From positions 59,767-123,766 of the forward strand of contig JADLZK010002592.1 in assembly GCA_015847255.1 (NCBI GenBank): DNA of 64,000 nucleotides, given 5' to 3'. A model generated the notes under the pieces. The model made no database searches, was not told where the DNA came from, and saw only the letters and a program-made list of their open reading frames with translations. This DNA is from Hyparrhenia diplandra (lineage: Eukaryota > Streptophyta > Magnoliopsida > Poales > Poaceae). Below, one piece after another: positions 35,112 to 46,703 of the stretch (position 1 is its first letter; every line of letters begins with the position of its first letter). A program made the translations under genes and the position numbers.

Positions 35112-36680
35112 AGTAAAATGCGTAGGTCCGTTTAACTTGTAGTGAATTATGCCTCAAATAGATCCGCTAACTACAAAACCAGATATCTGGGTCCATAAAC
35201 TTGCATGTCGGTTCACTCTAGGTCCAAAGGGCAAAACCACCCTGGTTTTGCCGCGACATTTATCAAAAACACCCCTCCACCAATCTCTCATCTCACTGGT
35301 ATGCCCTTCCCCCATCTCCTTCACGCCGGGACAGGGAAGCGACGTAAAAGCGGCATGCTGTGCTGTGCGGCGAGCTGAGGAGGGGTTGCAGATGTGTCGA
35401 GCTCTCTCGTCGACTCCATGCATGGACATGGACGGACGCCGGACGTACGGGCGACGGTCCTGAGATGAATCGAGTGTCGTGGCTCTCGCTTGCTTTTTTT
35501 TCACGACGATGCCGGCCGGCTCTGTGTCACACGAAGGCTGGTAACGTATAGTAGCACTAGCACATTAACAGCACGACGGTGGCTGCGGCGGCGTCGTGAT
35601 CACGTAATGTTGCGTCTCCACGCTGTTGGCCACCACATGCTCCATGTACAGGACGACGTCGTTGCCGATGTTGCGCATCCGGAACTCATTCAAGTACTCC
35701 TCGTCCATCTGCCGCTCGCTCTTGGCCGCGTACAGGACGATGGTGATGGCGTGCGTCTGCACGTTGGACGACGTCGCAGGCACCTGGGGCAGCACGGGCT
35801 GCGGCGGCGCCCGGCGCCAGCGCGGGGGCATTGTAATCCGGCTGGATGAAGCGAGGCAGAAGCTCGGGTGCTCCACCATGCGCCATGCGTAGGCGAGCCC
35901 TCGCGGTCGTCGGGCCCGCCGAAGAAGAGCAGCACCACGTAGTGCACACTCGCCCTGCATGTCGTCGCGGCGCTGAGGCCATGGTCCACGAGGATGCCAA
36001 CCGAGCAAGGCGCCGATAAGCGAGCCATTCATTGACGTTGCGTGTAGTAGGGCCAGTGGCGGCGCAGCGAGGGAGTCGTCGATCTTGACGGCCATCGTTT
36101 GCTACAGGAAGGCGAGGCGCAGGGTATGATGGTGTGTAGCTGGGCTTGCGGCGGAGTGACGCGGCCTCATCCGTAGTCAGCCGCGCCATGAAATCAGACA
36201 TGCCGTGGTCTGGCAACGGCAGGGCAATGTCGTGTCATGTCGCGTTGGGGGAGCTGCGCTGGAACGCGTGCATCTCTGGCGCACCGCGGGTCTGAAGGCG
36301 AGGAACGGGAGGACGGGCGCCCCGGACCCGTGCTGGGGCTCGACGTCCGTGGAGCAGGCAGCGTCCGAGGTGGCATGGCTCCAGCATGTTCAGCTTCGAG
36401 GCATGCATTCGAGATGTGGATTCGAGACGTGCAGCTTCGGAGACGGATCGGTGTTTCCAGAATGTGTACAGATGGACGGCTGTGAATGCGATGCGAACAC
36501 ATGCCAGCATGCGCAGCTCCATGTCTTGCTTGGACCGCTGCAGGTTGCACCGAACAGCCGCCGGCGTCGGGCCATACACCATCATCGGTGTCGACAAGGA
36601 GAACCGATGTTTTTGACTATGGGAGGGGTGTTTTTGATAAATGTCGCGGCAAAACCAGGGTGGTTTTGTCCTTTGACCTT
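35112..36680. mobile_element. Candidate Pack-MULE carrying a CHX gene fragment
   Basis: Inverted repeats lie at 35221-35277 and 36623-36678 and contain the identical blocks aaaaccaccctggttttgcc and gcgacatttatcaaaaacac. The left side continues outward to gagtaaaatgcgtaggtccg at about 35112, the look of a Mutator-like terminal repeat. The right repeat stops at ggtcaaag, so its outer part is lost and no 9-bp target duplication can be assigned. Inside lies a decayed antiporter gene fragment and no transposase. Gene capture by a MULE is the best reading. Confidence 0.6.
35565..36580 (-). pseudogene. Cation/H+ antiporter (CHX, CPA2 family) C-terminal fragment
   Basis: On the minus strand the following CHX cytosolic-tail blocks appear in family order but in different frames: LQRSKQDMELRMLACV (near 36540), APCSVGILVDHGLSAA (near 35990), VLLFFGGPDDREG (near 35930), LAYAWRMVEHPS (near 35880), NVQTHAITIVLYAAKSERQM (near 35760), and DEEYLNEFRMRNIGNDVVLY followed by MEHVVANSVET (near 35650). 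Intact CHX proteins have about 800 residues with an N-terminal Na+/H+ exchanger membrane domain. None of that domain is here, so no transporter can be made. The fragment lies between the inverted repeats of the candidate Pack-MULE. Confidence 0.75.
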
Positions 36681-37739
36681 TATTAGTTTTTTTTTTTATC
36701 AATATAAAGTTCCTGTAAGAAACGATTCCCTTTTATTAGTTTTTTTATTAGAGAGGAGATCAGGTTGTTGGAGCCATTCCAGTTTGCCTCTGGCCGGACT
36801 CTGGCATGTGATTAATTTGGGCGGAGCGATAAGCAGAAGGGGAAAAAGGTGAATAAAACACCAACACCGAACAAGACAAGGAAACGGAAGAGTGTAGAAG
36901 AAGAAGAAGAAGAAAAAAAAAAAAAAGTGGCACTGAAATTTTTTCTCTTCTCTTTATTAGTATAGGTATAGATATAGATTTGTGAGCGGAAGGGTCCATG
37001 TTCTTTTCTAAAACAATGAGATATCTCCGTGGTTCTTCTAAAAAGAAAGATACCTCTGTGGTCGATTTACGCAAGTGGAAAATTTGAGCATATATTAGGA
37101 AGACAATGCTCGATTGTATGAACTTAATTTTGGTTTAGAAATTGAGAACTTGGCCCATTGGTATTGGCGGTCACAAATAAATGGTCAGCTACTTATGGTT
37201 ATGGTGAGCGTGCGTTGAGCTGTGTACTTTGTCCCTAGCTTATTATTAGGAAAAATGGTGAGCGTGCGTTCATTTGTCCTCAAGGCATATATACTTTGTG
37301 CGTTGATGTGTCATCTTCTATCTATAAGTCAAGTCTTCTGACTTCTCCTGCAGCTTTTATCACAAAGAAACAGATAATCGTTCGTTCCGTGCCAAAATAA
37401 AACGCACGGTGCAGCTGGCACCACGAAAAGGCACGTCACCGACGTGTCCCCCCACTCACTCACTCATGGCGGACGGTGATGCACCAGTCCTGTGACTGTG
37501 ATCGTCTGTCTCCTAGTGATTAACGGAACGGACCACGTTTTGCCATGGATAATCATTGACTCTATACGGTCTTCTGCTTCCCATCGTGCCAAGCAAGCGC
37601 CCACGGAGGCAAATTCAGTGCGCATCGTCCCTACCTGACGCGGTAGACCCCTACTATGGATTGGAGACGCGTGTCCCCCGAAACCACATCCAAAAGGCAC
37701 GCCCGGAGGATACTATAATGCCTAAGCAAAAGATTATAG
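36681..37739. other. Intergenic, gene-free
   Basis: AT-rich with A- and T-runs (36690-36698, 36914-36927). No recognised gene or element. Confidence 0.45.
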
Positions 37740-38460
37740 CTCGGGTTGATTATACTCGTGGAGAATATGCCTAAGCAAAAGATTGTTCCATAAAGAACTG
37801 TTGATTTTGATCATAATGTAGAAGCTTTGTTATGCATACATGCACACGCTATACTATATCTTCTTCTTTTCCGTTTCTTTCCAAGTGGATCCGCAGATAG
37901 TTACAAGGAAGTAAAACATGTTTATTGAATATAGTGCTTCTAGCTAGTACGTGATGAAGCTAGGCTTGGCAATCGCAACGCTCGTTGTCGTTGATCTTGA
38001 TCGGCGTACGTCAAAGTCAAGGTCTTCGCTTGCTACTAATTTTAGCGTTAGTATATATAGTTATAATAAATAAATAGTACGGAGTAACACGCAACGCGCA
38101 TGCAGTGGCGACTCCGATCCTTTCACAAAATAAGAATTTTTCTTCTTACTATATACTACATTCTGGCCGGTGCATGCGTTTTTCTTTGCATTCACATGGC
38201 TGTCCTTGTCATAACGATATATTATAATCTTAAACTTTATTAAGTAGAATCTGACGACCATCTTCTTTAATATAATTCGTTCTTGTTCCGCAAAAAAATA
38301 TAATTCGTTCACCCTGTTGTTGGAAAAACCGATGACGATGCGCGTCGCGTCGTCCCTGACGTTTTCTTTTCACCGTCGTCACTCCGGCCACTTCCTCGTC
38401 AAGTCATCATCTTATCTGCATGGGATGGGAGCCTCTCCGCCAATCATTTAATTAGTACTA
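37740..38460. repeat. Segmental duplication, copy B
   Basis: This is the partner of 34236-35070, sharing cgtggagaatatgcctaa, tgatgaagctaggctt, caaagtcaaggtcttcgctt, cactccggccacttcct and ccgccaatcattta. It has one copy of the unit that is doubled in copy A, plus small private insertions. Confidence 0.75.
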
Positions 38461-38730
38461 GCCCGTCATTGTTAGTGTATGGGTCACAAATTTGACTCGA
38501 TTTATAAAAAATATGTGTAAAATTTGTATCTCTAAATAAATTTATTAAAAACTATATTCAAATATATTTCTAATGATACTAATTAAGTATTATAAATATT
38601 AATATTTTTAATATATAATTGTCGGTTGTTATTTCCCTCGAGAAGCGTAAGCGATACTCGCTATATTTAGGGAAGGATGTAGCACCTAAACATCTCCGAC
38701 GTGAGAGGAAAACACCCTACTAGCCAAGTA

Positions 38731-39003
38731 GGGTGTGTCTAGTTTTCCAACTTTTCTCCAAAGTTTTCAAAATTCCCATCACATCAAAAAACATTAAATG
38801 TCTAAAAGACGCATGTCCGAAAGATAAAACGTACGTGAAACAAAATAACTAATTGCACAGTTTTAGAGTATATATTGCGAGGGCGATTCTTTTTTGAGGC
38901 TATTTATCCCATGGTAGGATAATATTTACCATAAACAAACGAAAAGTGGTAGTCGTGCTTTTCAATTCGATATAGTGTCAATTTTCAGGATCTAAACACA
39001 CCC
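38731..39003. mobile_element. MITE with gggtgtgt termini
   Basis: The ends gggtgtgtctagttttcc and ggatctaaacacaccc form an imperfect inverted pair. GTA flanks both sides (38728-38730 and 39004-39006). The element is 273 bp and non-coding. The superfamily is uncertain. Confidence 0.6.
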
Positions 39004-39457
39004 GTACTTCGAGGTTGGACCACGTTTGTGCCACCATTTGGACTTATCGAGAGTCGAGACATGTCTATCATTACCTACTCACGTAAAATCCACGTACGCC
39101 TTACCAAAAATTTGTGAAGGGAGTATGACACTTTAACTGATGGCTCGATTATGGCCGCTTGATGCATGGCATGTTTGGATAAGTCAAGTCATCACCGCTG
39201 ACCAGGCACGGCTTTCACAATTGACTTGCAATATTTTTAAAATAGTAAAGAAACTCAATTTCTTTTACTATACTAACTAATTTGATGCAGCTGCCGTGCC
39301 AAGGGAATCTAATTTCTTTTACACACATTTTTGCAAGGCAAGTAATATCAGACATGGGTATCATCCCTTTATTGATGGAATCAACTGAAATCAAAGCCTA
39401 AAGAAAATCAGAGGTGGGTATCTTTGAAAGGGACACATGTACACTTGTAACTAGACC

Positions 39458-39776
39458 AGATCTGAATATATATTTTTTTAGAATTACACAAGACAACGGG
39501 TGCTCACAACACGCACGCACACTCACCCAAGGGAAGAACATACCCAAACCCTACCCCTATGAGCACCTTGAAGGACTAGGCCCAGCGTGTCGTCCGGAGA
39601 TTCTCGAAATCACCATAGGGCGTCGGCGGCGAGAACGCGCTTACCACTTAATGCACAACAGAAATCCCGGAAAATCCCAAGAAAAGCAGCGAGCACTAGG
39701 ATTTGAACCCTGGTGGGTAGCGTCTCACTGGGAGGCCCTACCATTGGATTACAAGCCATTCGTAGATCTGAATATA
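39458..39776 (-). mobile_element. tRNA-derived SINE with perfect 13-bp target duplication
   Basis: agatctgaatata occurs at 39458-39470 and 39764-39776. Between them, on the minus strand, an element of 293 bp starts gaatggcttgtaatccaatg, has a polymerase III B box ggttcaaatcc (39699-39709 on plus) and an A-box-like block upstream. It ends gtgtaattct plus an A run. This is the standard anatomy of a grass SINE. It sits about 300 bp upstream of the NSN1-like start. Confidence 0.88.
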
Positions 39777-39904
39777 AATGACTCCAGGGTTTGGGTGCTC
39801 GTTGGCAAAGCACCAGGGAAGAGAACATGGGCCTTGCCGCCGGATTCCACGTTGGGCGGAATAACGGCCCGCATTAAAAAAAAAAAAAACAGCCCAGCAA
39901 CCTA

Positions 39905-39940
39905 TAACGGCCCATAAGCGCGAGTGTACATGGGCCTTGC
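39905..39940 (+). promoter_or_regulatory. GGCCCA/TGGGCC elements upstream of the NSN1-like gene
   Basis: GGCCCA at 39909-39914 and TGGGCC at 39931-39936 lie about 160-185 bp before the start codon. These site II-type motifs are common in plant genes for ribosome biogenesis, which fits a nucleostemin-like GTPase. Confidence 0.5.
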
Positions 39941-40092
39941 CGCTCGCAGTCGCGAGGTCCGGGCTCGGCGCCGGCCCGTGCCTGTTCTCCTCTCCTTTCT
40001 CTCTAGTCTCTACCCCCTCCCTCCTCCCCTCGGGCTCGCGCCGCCTCCTGCTCCCCCTCCCTCTTCGCCACCTCCGACAAGCCGCCGGCAAG

Positions 40093-42765
40093 ATGGTGAA
40101 GAGAAGCAAGAAGAGCAAGAGCAAGCGCCGCCACGCCGCGAAGCACAAGCCGCTACGCAAGGTGAAGGAGCACCACCGCAAGAAGCAGCAAGGAGGCCTA
40201 AGAAGGAGGGCGTGGCCGGCCATCGTGGAAGAAGGTCGACAAGGACCCCGGGATCCCCAACGAGTAGCCGGCCCTTCAAGGAGCAGGAAATCAAGGCGCC
40301 GAGGTCGGCTACAAGGCAGCGCTTCCGTAAGCTCGAGCTCAAGGATGAGGCTCGCAAGAAGAGGGTATGTCATGTGTCATGTCCGCCGTGCCCCGCGATT
40401 AACCTCGAACCCTCCCATCCCACCCGGCCGCTACCGTTGGTTGGTTCTATGCCCGCCGTTAGTCCTGTATTGTGTCCGGAGCAAATAGTATTTTGAGCCG
40501 CGTAGACGATTCCACTTCATTCCATTTAATTGCAACCCGAATCTAGTACTTTCCCGTCCCTTCGGTGTCGTTGTGAAACTAAATTTTCTAGATGCTTCCC
40601 TGTATTGGTAGTACATAGTTACCATCGGGAATGCAAATAGTGTCGCGTGTATTATTGTGATATTCAGACTTCAAAGTTAGAGCATGAATGTTAAACATAA
40701 ATTCAGAAATTCCGGAATGACATAGTATTTCACTATATTTCAATTCATTGGGAAAATAAAGTAGTCGTCTTTCGGTAGTTGATAAACACATTCCACATCC
40801 ATCATAAATTACAGGTTTGGTGCAGATTGAAAAAAAAAAGATTATGCTCTTGGCTATTATTGAACAAACTAACACCCTCACTAATAAATTGTTCAATGTT
40901 GATCATCTACCTTAACACAACCTAGTCATGGCATGGGGTGTGAACGCTGAATGAAAGCCATTGGAGGAAGGACACATTTATTTGTCATGAAAGCCATACT
41001 CTAACTAAAAGTTAAGCATACGAGGGATACTAAATGTAAGCTAATTGAAGCCGGGGGCATACATTTATTTGGTTTGGTCAGCCATGTATAAGCGCAGTCC
41101 ATGCGAGTTCTCTCCAATGGAGTAAGCCATGCTACAATGCTTATAGTCAAATGAATGCGATTTGGATGTGCCAATGGGGATGATGAGATGGAAAAAAGGC
41201 TCTTTTCATAATGGCCTCGTTGAAAACCGTAAATGTTGTCATCTTTGATAATGGGATAATCAATGTTAAACACGGAAAGTGCAATTCAAGGATGAACTTG
41301 GATTGGTGTGTACCAAGGCCAAGACAACTAGATCTTCTATTCTTAGTGCCCGGAGATAGCTTTATGTAATACTTTAGCCTTTTTGTTTTTTGAGTCCGTT
41401 TGCCTTATAAACCCTGTACATACTCCATTCTTTCATTTAACGAAAAAAAAAAAAAAAAAAGGTAGGAGACCCCTCGACGACCGTTTCAAAAAAATCTTGC
41501 ATCCTCTACAACTCTAATAGTGTAGTTGTTAAATATAAACAAACACATAATTAAACAGATAAGTAGACACATGATTACTCACCGAGTCAATTGAGTTGAC
41601 AAGATTTGCATTCTTGGTGAGTAACATTAGCTTCAAGATTCATTTTATTTGCTCAAATTATTCTTTTCGCCTTTTGCTCGACATTTACCGATTGCTAATA
41701 ATTGAGAGAATGAGAGCTAATCGCCACTTGAGTGGACATGATTGAACTTGTCGGTGGATTGGGGAAGGAAGGTGAGAAGTTCTTTGGCAACCGTAGCTCA
41801 GCCGTGGCTCACAAGTCACAATGGAGGGAACGAGGCCGAAGGTGGAAGAATTTGGAGCGGGGGGAGGAGAGAACGTGGCGGTGAGCTAGGAGGTCGACAC
41901 CGGAGTTGCCAACTTTGCTTGGAGGCGGACTCGAGTAGGAGGCCGATTGGCGGATTGGGAGATGCAGGATGTGTGGTGCGTGGACTATCTTGGTTGCCCA
42001 TATCATCCTCGCTCCATCTAAAGTGGTTTAGCTTGTGGGCTTCGGTGGGTTAGCATCGGTGCCGGCCAGGTGTGTTGGCGCCGTGCCCCAAAACCATTTG
42101 CAAGCCTAGTTAGTATCTTCCATGATAGTTTCTATCCCAACCTTTGTCGTCCCTTATTACAACCTAAGGCTTGTTAGAACCAATGTTGTTGTATGTATAA
42201 TTGTGTCCTCTTGTGAAATTCTGGTCATTGATCTCAGACAAGCTGGATGCTCACCCATTATTTGGGTCTTTTCACTTCGCATTTTAGGTTCACTTTGTCA
42301 GGATCATGGACTTTCACTTTCACATAGACTTGACCAAGCGGTGATTAATATTGTCACCCTTGGTTAGGTTAGGCAGATTAAGTATGTGTTCCTTAACATC
42401 TATTTATGTTCTTTTGTCTGGGTTTTATAGATACATCTATATCATTTTCATTGTGGTGGTTAAACAATGAAACACTACCTTTTTTTTTCAGGCTCGAAAG
42501 AGGAAGCTAGGATTGCTCGAGGATGAGGACATTGCTAATTTAGCATCTGCAGCCTTCCATGCGGGATGGTGAGTTTGCAAAGAAAGGATAATGCTCCTTT
42601 AGCGGTGGCAAAGAACAATGGTAAGTCTCACTTGTGGTTCCCTACTGCATGCAGTGACATTATTGACTAAATATGTTAAATGTGTACCAGATCATTCTGA
42701 GAGGTCTTTCTACAAGGAGCTTGTTAAAGTAATTGAAGCTTCCAATGTGATTCTTGACGTGCAAT
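40093..42765 (+). pseudogene. NSN1: Nucleostemin-like GTPase (NSN1) gene, truncated and frame-shifted
   Basis: Exon 1 (40093-40364) starts MVKRSKKSKSKRRHAAKHK and PLRKVKEHHRKK, the basic nucleolar N-terminus of nucleostemin/GNL3-like proteins. Later blocks DKDPGIPNE, RFRKLELKDEARKKR and exon 2 (42492-42620) ARKRKLGLLEDEDIANLASA confirm it. Exon 3 (from 42691) adds HSERSFYKELVKVIEASNVI and then breaks off near 42765, just before the GTPase domain, where the sequence changes to a SAUR fragment. Introns are gtatgt/tttcag and gtaagt/taccag. Several indels shift the frame in exons 1 and 2, with in-frame stops. NSN1 proteins export pre-60S ribosomes and act in meristem maintenance. This copy cannot make one. 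A LINE tail and other repeats lie in its 2.1-kb first intron. Confidence 0.82.
41330..41461 (+). mobile_element. LINE 3' end in the NSN1 intron
   Basis: The sequence ttgccttataaaccctgtac leads to an 18-19-base A run at about 41443-41461, the look of a 5'-truncated LINE inserted in plus orientation. The 5' border and target duplication are not resolved. Confidence 0.5.
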
Positions 42766-42783
42766 GGCCCATGCTTTGCAAAT

Positions 42784-42903
42784 GAGCTGCAACACTCATC
42801 GGCTTCCTTTTCTGCCGCCGCCAAGGTGAAGCGCTTCCTCCCTTGTGCACCATCCCCCCGCTACTTCTTCGCGATATGAGCAATCCTCTTGGCGCCTGAT
42901 CAT
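42784..42903 (-). pseudogene. SAUR fragment 0 (first ~40 codons only)
   Basis: The start ATG at 42903 (catgatcaggcgccaagagg region read on minus) matches the 5' end of the other minus-strand SAURs in the array, with indels. It stops at gagctgcaac (42784), where it meets the truncated NSN1 gene. The flanking 42.9-43.3 kb repeats the spacer seen at 45.9-46.2 kb, so this is the broken edge of a tandem array. Confidence 0.7.
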
Positions 42904-43291
42904 GGTTAGCTGTTCACTTGTTTCCTTCTTCTTTCGATGAGTGGTGTCCGAGATGGCGGTTGTGCTTGTGCATGGCTTTTGCATTTTGCACTTGCGCCAC
43001 ATGCGAGAACCTCGAGATCATTTTTGACGGGACAACCTCTCAGATTTGATGTCGAGTTACGTAGAAGAAACTCGGTTGCCACTTAATGTAAGTCCTCGCA
43101 ATTTTCATAAAACCAATTATCTTTGTTCTTTGGCAAACAAAACATAGGTTCGAAACAAGAATCAGGTCTCTCTATTTTCTTGTACTTGTAACACCTTACT
43201 TGATCGGTTCTTTCGGATCGAAGGACTGAATTACACTTGTCTAGTATTCTAGTTATGCTTTCTCTACTACATACACTACATCGAACATCAA

Positions 43292-43720
43292 CTAAACAAA
43301 GAATTTGGTCGGGCTTCTACACACGGCCATACGACGGGCATAGTGGCATGACATTGCCATGGTGCTAAGGAATGCCCGCTCTAGCTCGGCGAGGCGCCTC
43401 TCTCGAGCAAGCCAGGATGGCATACTCCATGACCGCCGGCGTCGGGGAGCGTGATCCCGCCATCTCTGCCCGTGAAGCCGAACTCTTCCCGTGACATTTC
43501 CGGGAGCTCCCGAAAGACCGCGGTGCTAAGGCATGCGAGCTGCACCTTGAACCCGCCCTCCGTCGGTATGCGTACGCTGTGTGCGGGGCCCTTGCTCGCC
43601 ACGGAGCTGCGGCATTCATTGGCTTCCCTTTTGCCGCCGCCAAGGTGAGGTGCTTCCTCCCTTGTGCAGCCATCCTCCGCCACTTCTTGGCGGATGATCA
43701 ATCCTCTTGGTGCTGATCAT
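43292..43720 (-). pseudogene. SAUR copy 1 (pair A, minus), frame-shifted
   Basis: It begins MISTKRI and then loses frame. The SAUR core is recognisable across two frames: FKVQLACLSTAVFRELPEMS, REEFGFTGRDGGITLP, then VMEY and the tail AFLSTMAMSCHYA with base losses. A TATA-like tatata lies at about 43860 on the minus strand. It is divergent from copy 2 across 1.2 kb. Confidence 0.75.
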
Positions 43721-44812
43721 GGTTGGTTGTTTACTTGTTGGCACTTACTTGTTTCCTTCTTCTTCTTCGAATGAAAGCTAGAGAGCTCGACCCGGTTTGC
43801 TTGTGTTTTAGTTTGTTTGTGAAGCCGCAAGTGATGATGTTCGAGGCCACCCGACCTGAATATATAGGCCACGGGGATGGCCGGAGAGAAATGGTTGGGC
43901 AAGGGACAAGGCCATGAGCACGGTGAGTGTGTTGTTGCAAGACGCGTCTGCGAGCACGATTTGGATGAGATCCCGATGGGGTCGGTAATGTCGGCACATG
44001 CCGCGTCTTGGTTGTGGTATACTTTTCGGTGCTTGGATTGGACATAACTCTTGCTGGTGTTGTTGGGGAAGCGCACGAGGACCCCATATTTGTTGGGACT
44101 TGGAACCAACGTGCGGTGTGAGGGGCCAGAATTGTTCACCGGGCGGTTGTGCCACCGCCATCGATACATTGGCGCAGATAAGCTCGGGTTTATTTCAGAA
44201 CAGGGTGATGAGGATTCCTTGTTTGCTTTCGGAAAAAAGAAGGCACCGCCCGAGCAAGATGGAGGAGGGGGGGAGCATGGGCCGAGTGTGTCAATCAAAT
44301 GGCAATGCTTCAAGAATAACAACAGAATAGAAGAACTAGAATTTAGGTAACTTCAGGAAGCTGCTGCGAAATAGAGGTCACATGATGTGCAAGTGATCCA
44401 GCTTGTGAATGCAAACCGAAAAGGCGATAAAGCCGTCCGAGCAACTTGTCTGGCCCGCTGCAGAGGCTTAATCTGGTCGCCAGATTGAAACTGTTAGATA
44501 CCTTGAGATAGAACATATAACAATTGGTAACTGACAGTTTGGACCCAATTTTCATGTGGTCTTCATGGACTACGAGGCATTGCGGTATGGCAAAGACATT
44601 GTGATATCCTAGCAATCCGGGCATTGCTACCGGTGGATCCAATAAGTGCCAAAGCGGATGGCCCCGAGCAACCTAATCACAACCACACGCGGTATTTTCT
44701 CCTTGCAGCAATGCATATGTTCAGAGCTCGTGGGCTTGTCCCTCGACAACTGAGTTGATAGATGCACTTGGACCACCTGCTCGCTTTCGTTCTTCTCGGA
44801 TTCGTTCTCATC

Positions 44813-44820
44813 TATAAATG
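44813..44820 (+). promoter_or_regulatory. TATA box of SAUR copy 2
   Basis: tataaatg about 120 bp before the ATG, in a context (tctataaatgcatc) shared with copies 6 and 8 of the array. Confidence 0.65.
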
Positions 44821-44938
44821 CATCGCCTTAGCAAAGAACTCTTCATCGCCCCATCAACAAGCTTAGCATTACGCCTAGCTGAACACCACCGATACAAAAA
44901 CGTTCTCTCGAACTTCGCGGAAAGGAGAGCTGACAACC

Positions 44939-45384
44939 ATGATCAGTGCCAAGAGACTTGTGCAAATGGCAAGGAAGTGGCAAAGGATAGCCGCCCTTGC
45001 GAGGAAGAGGGTCATGCCGATCCCGGCAAAAGAAAGCAAAGGATTGTGTAGCACGTCGGGCGTTGGTGGTCGGCAAAGGACACCTGCGTTGTGTACTGGG
45101 CCGATGGGCTACGGTTCGAGGTCCCATTGGCGCACCTTTGGCACGGTGGTCTTCGGTGAGCTCTAATGTGTCGCAAGAAGAGTTTGGGTTTGAGAGCGAC
45201 GACGGCAAGATCATGCTGCCATGTGATGCCCATTGTGATGGAGTACGTGATGTGTTTGCTTAGAAGAGATGCCTCCGAAGAGGTTGTGAGAGCCTTCTTG
45301 AGCTCCATGGCCGTGCCATGTCACCTGCTTGTCGATGGCGTGGCACCATGGAACAAACAGTACAGCCTAGCTTTTTGTATATGA
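44939..45384 (+). pseudogene. SAUR copy 2 (pair A, plus), frame-shifted
   Basis: It starts MISAKRLVQMARKWQRIAAL like the intact copies. Frame is lost after about residue 40, and at least four single-base changes are seen. The later blocks QEEFGFESDDGKIMLPCDA and VMEYVMCLLRRDASEEVVRA are in other frames, and the end matches copy 4 (GVAPWN). Compared with copy 4 most differences are missing bases. Confidence 0.78.
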
Positions 45385-46279
45385 CTTAATAGATCCGATG
45401 ATGTATAGAAATTTTTGAAGATGAAGTGATGGTCACCTTTATTTCTTTGAAGTTTTGAACTACCATACACGTGTCATAAATAAAATGGGTGATTTTTTAT
45501 GTCACGGTGAAAGCATCTAATTAGCTTTTTGCTGTGGCATACATGATCTAAAGCTCCATGGTAATGTACAACACTATTTTCTACTAGCTTATATTTAGAT
45601 TTGTGTCCGGCAAAGTTCTTGCAAAATACCATAAGTTTTGATGTGCTTTGAGAATTTATTTTTTGATGATATTTGTGGTGAAATATATGCATTGAAGGTC
45701 AAAAATATAGGCCAGGAGATATTATATGGGAACAAAGAAAGTTATGAGTAATGAGATGCTTTTGAGCACATGCCATTTTACGCCCTCCCGAATCCTGATA
45801 GCCATTGTTTAAGTTCCATCTTTGGTCTTTCTCCACATTTCAACTCTCATTGTTCACTTTCGATTTATTTGGGGTAAAGAGGGCTGGATTGGAGGCACAA
45901 TTTCAACTTTCGGTTGAGTTGGTGTCCGGAATGGCGGTTGTGCTTGTGCATGGCTTTTGCATTTGCACCACGCCACATGCGGGAACATCTCGGATCATTT
46001 TTGGACGAACAACCTCTCGGATTTGAAGTCGAGTTCTCGAGGAAGAAAACTCTGTTGCCACTTAATGTAAGTCCTCACAATTTTCATAAACCAATTACCT
46101 CTGTTTTTGCAAATAAACATAGGTTTGGAACAAGAATGAGGTCTCTCTATTTTCTTGTACTTATAACACTTACTTGATCGGGATTCTTTAGATCGAAGGC
46201 CCCGAATAACACTTATCTAGTATTCTAGTTATGTTTGCTCTACTACCTACACTACACCGAACATCAACTAAACAAAGAA
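45385..46279. other. Spacer between SAUR pairs A and B
   Basis: This contains the array-wide spacer block (ggcggttgtgcttgtgcatg to atttcttgtacttrtaacac) also seen at 42.95-43.22 kb and, in part, at 49.3-49.75 kb. No separate gene is seen. Confidence 0.6.
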
Positions 46280-46703
46280 TCACTGGCCGACTTCTACACA
46301 CGGCACCACACGGTCGGCGGCATAGTGGCACGACATCGCCATGGTTCTAAGGAATGTCCGCTCTAGCTCTGCAGGCGCCCTCCCGAGCAAACACATGGCG
46401 TACTCCATGATCGCCGCGTCGCGAGGGGAGCGTGATCTTGCCATTGCCGCCCGTGAAGCCGAACTCTTCCGTGATATTCGCGGGGAGGTCCGGGAAGACC
46501 ACCGTGCTAAGCCACGCGAGCGGCACCTCGAACCCGCGCTCCATCGGGCCGTATATTAAAGGTGCGGTGGCCCTTGCTCGCCATGGAGCTGCAGCTCTTG
46601 TTGGCTTGCTTTGCCGCGCCGCCCGTGTGAGGGCGCTTCCTCCCTTGTGCAGCCATCCTCGCCACTTCTTGGCCAGATGAGCAATCCTCTTGGCGCCGAG
46701 CAT
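46280..46703 (-). pseudogene. SAUR copy 3 (pair B, minus), frame-shifted
   Basis: It starts MLGAKRIAHLAKKWRG at 46703. One base is lost near codon 19. The core FEVPLAWLSTVVFPDLPANI and TEEFGFTGGNGKITLP is in a single frame, followed by another shift before the VMEY region. The stop is near 46280. A TATA-like ctataaattc (minus) is at about 46835. Confidence 0.75.

Noticed and set aside
35149..35463. Open frame of 104 codons at the left of the Pack-MULE
   Set aside because: It runs through the terminal inverted repeat and matches no family.
39414..39917. A 167-codon open frame at 39.4-39.9 kb
   Set aside because: Most of it is the SINE read on its antisense strand; the element borders and target duplications explain the sequence.
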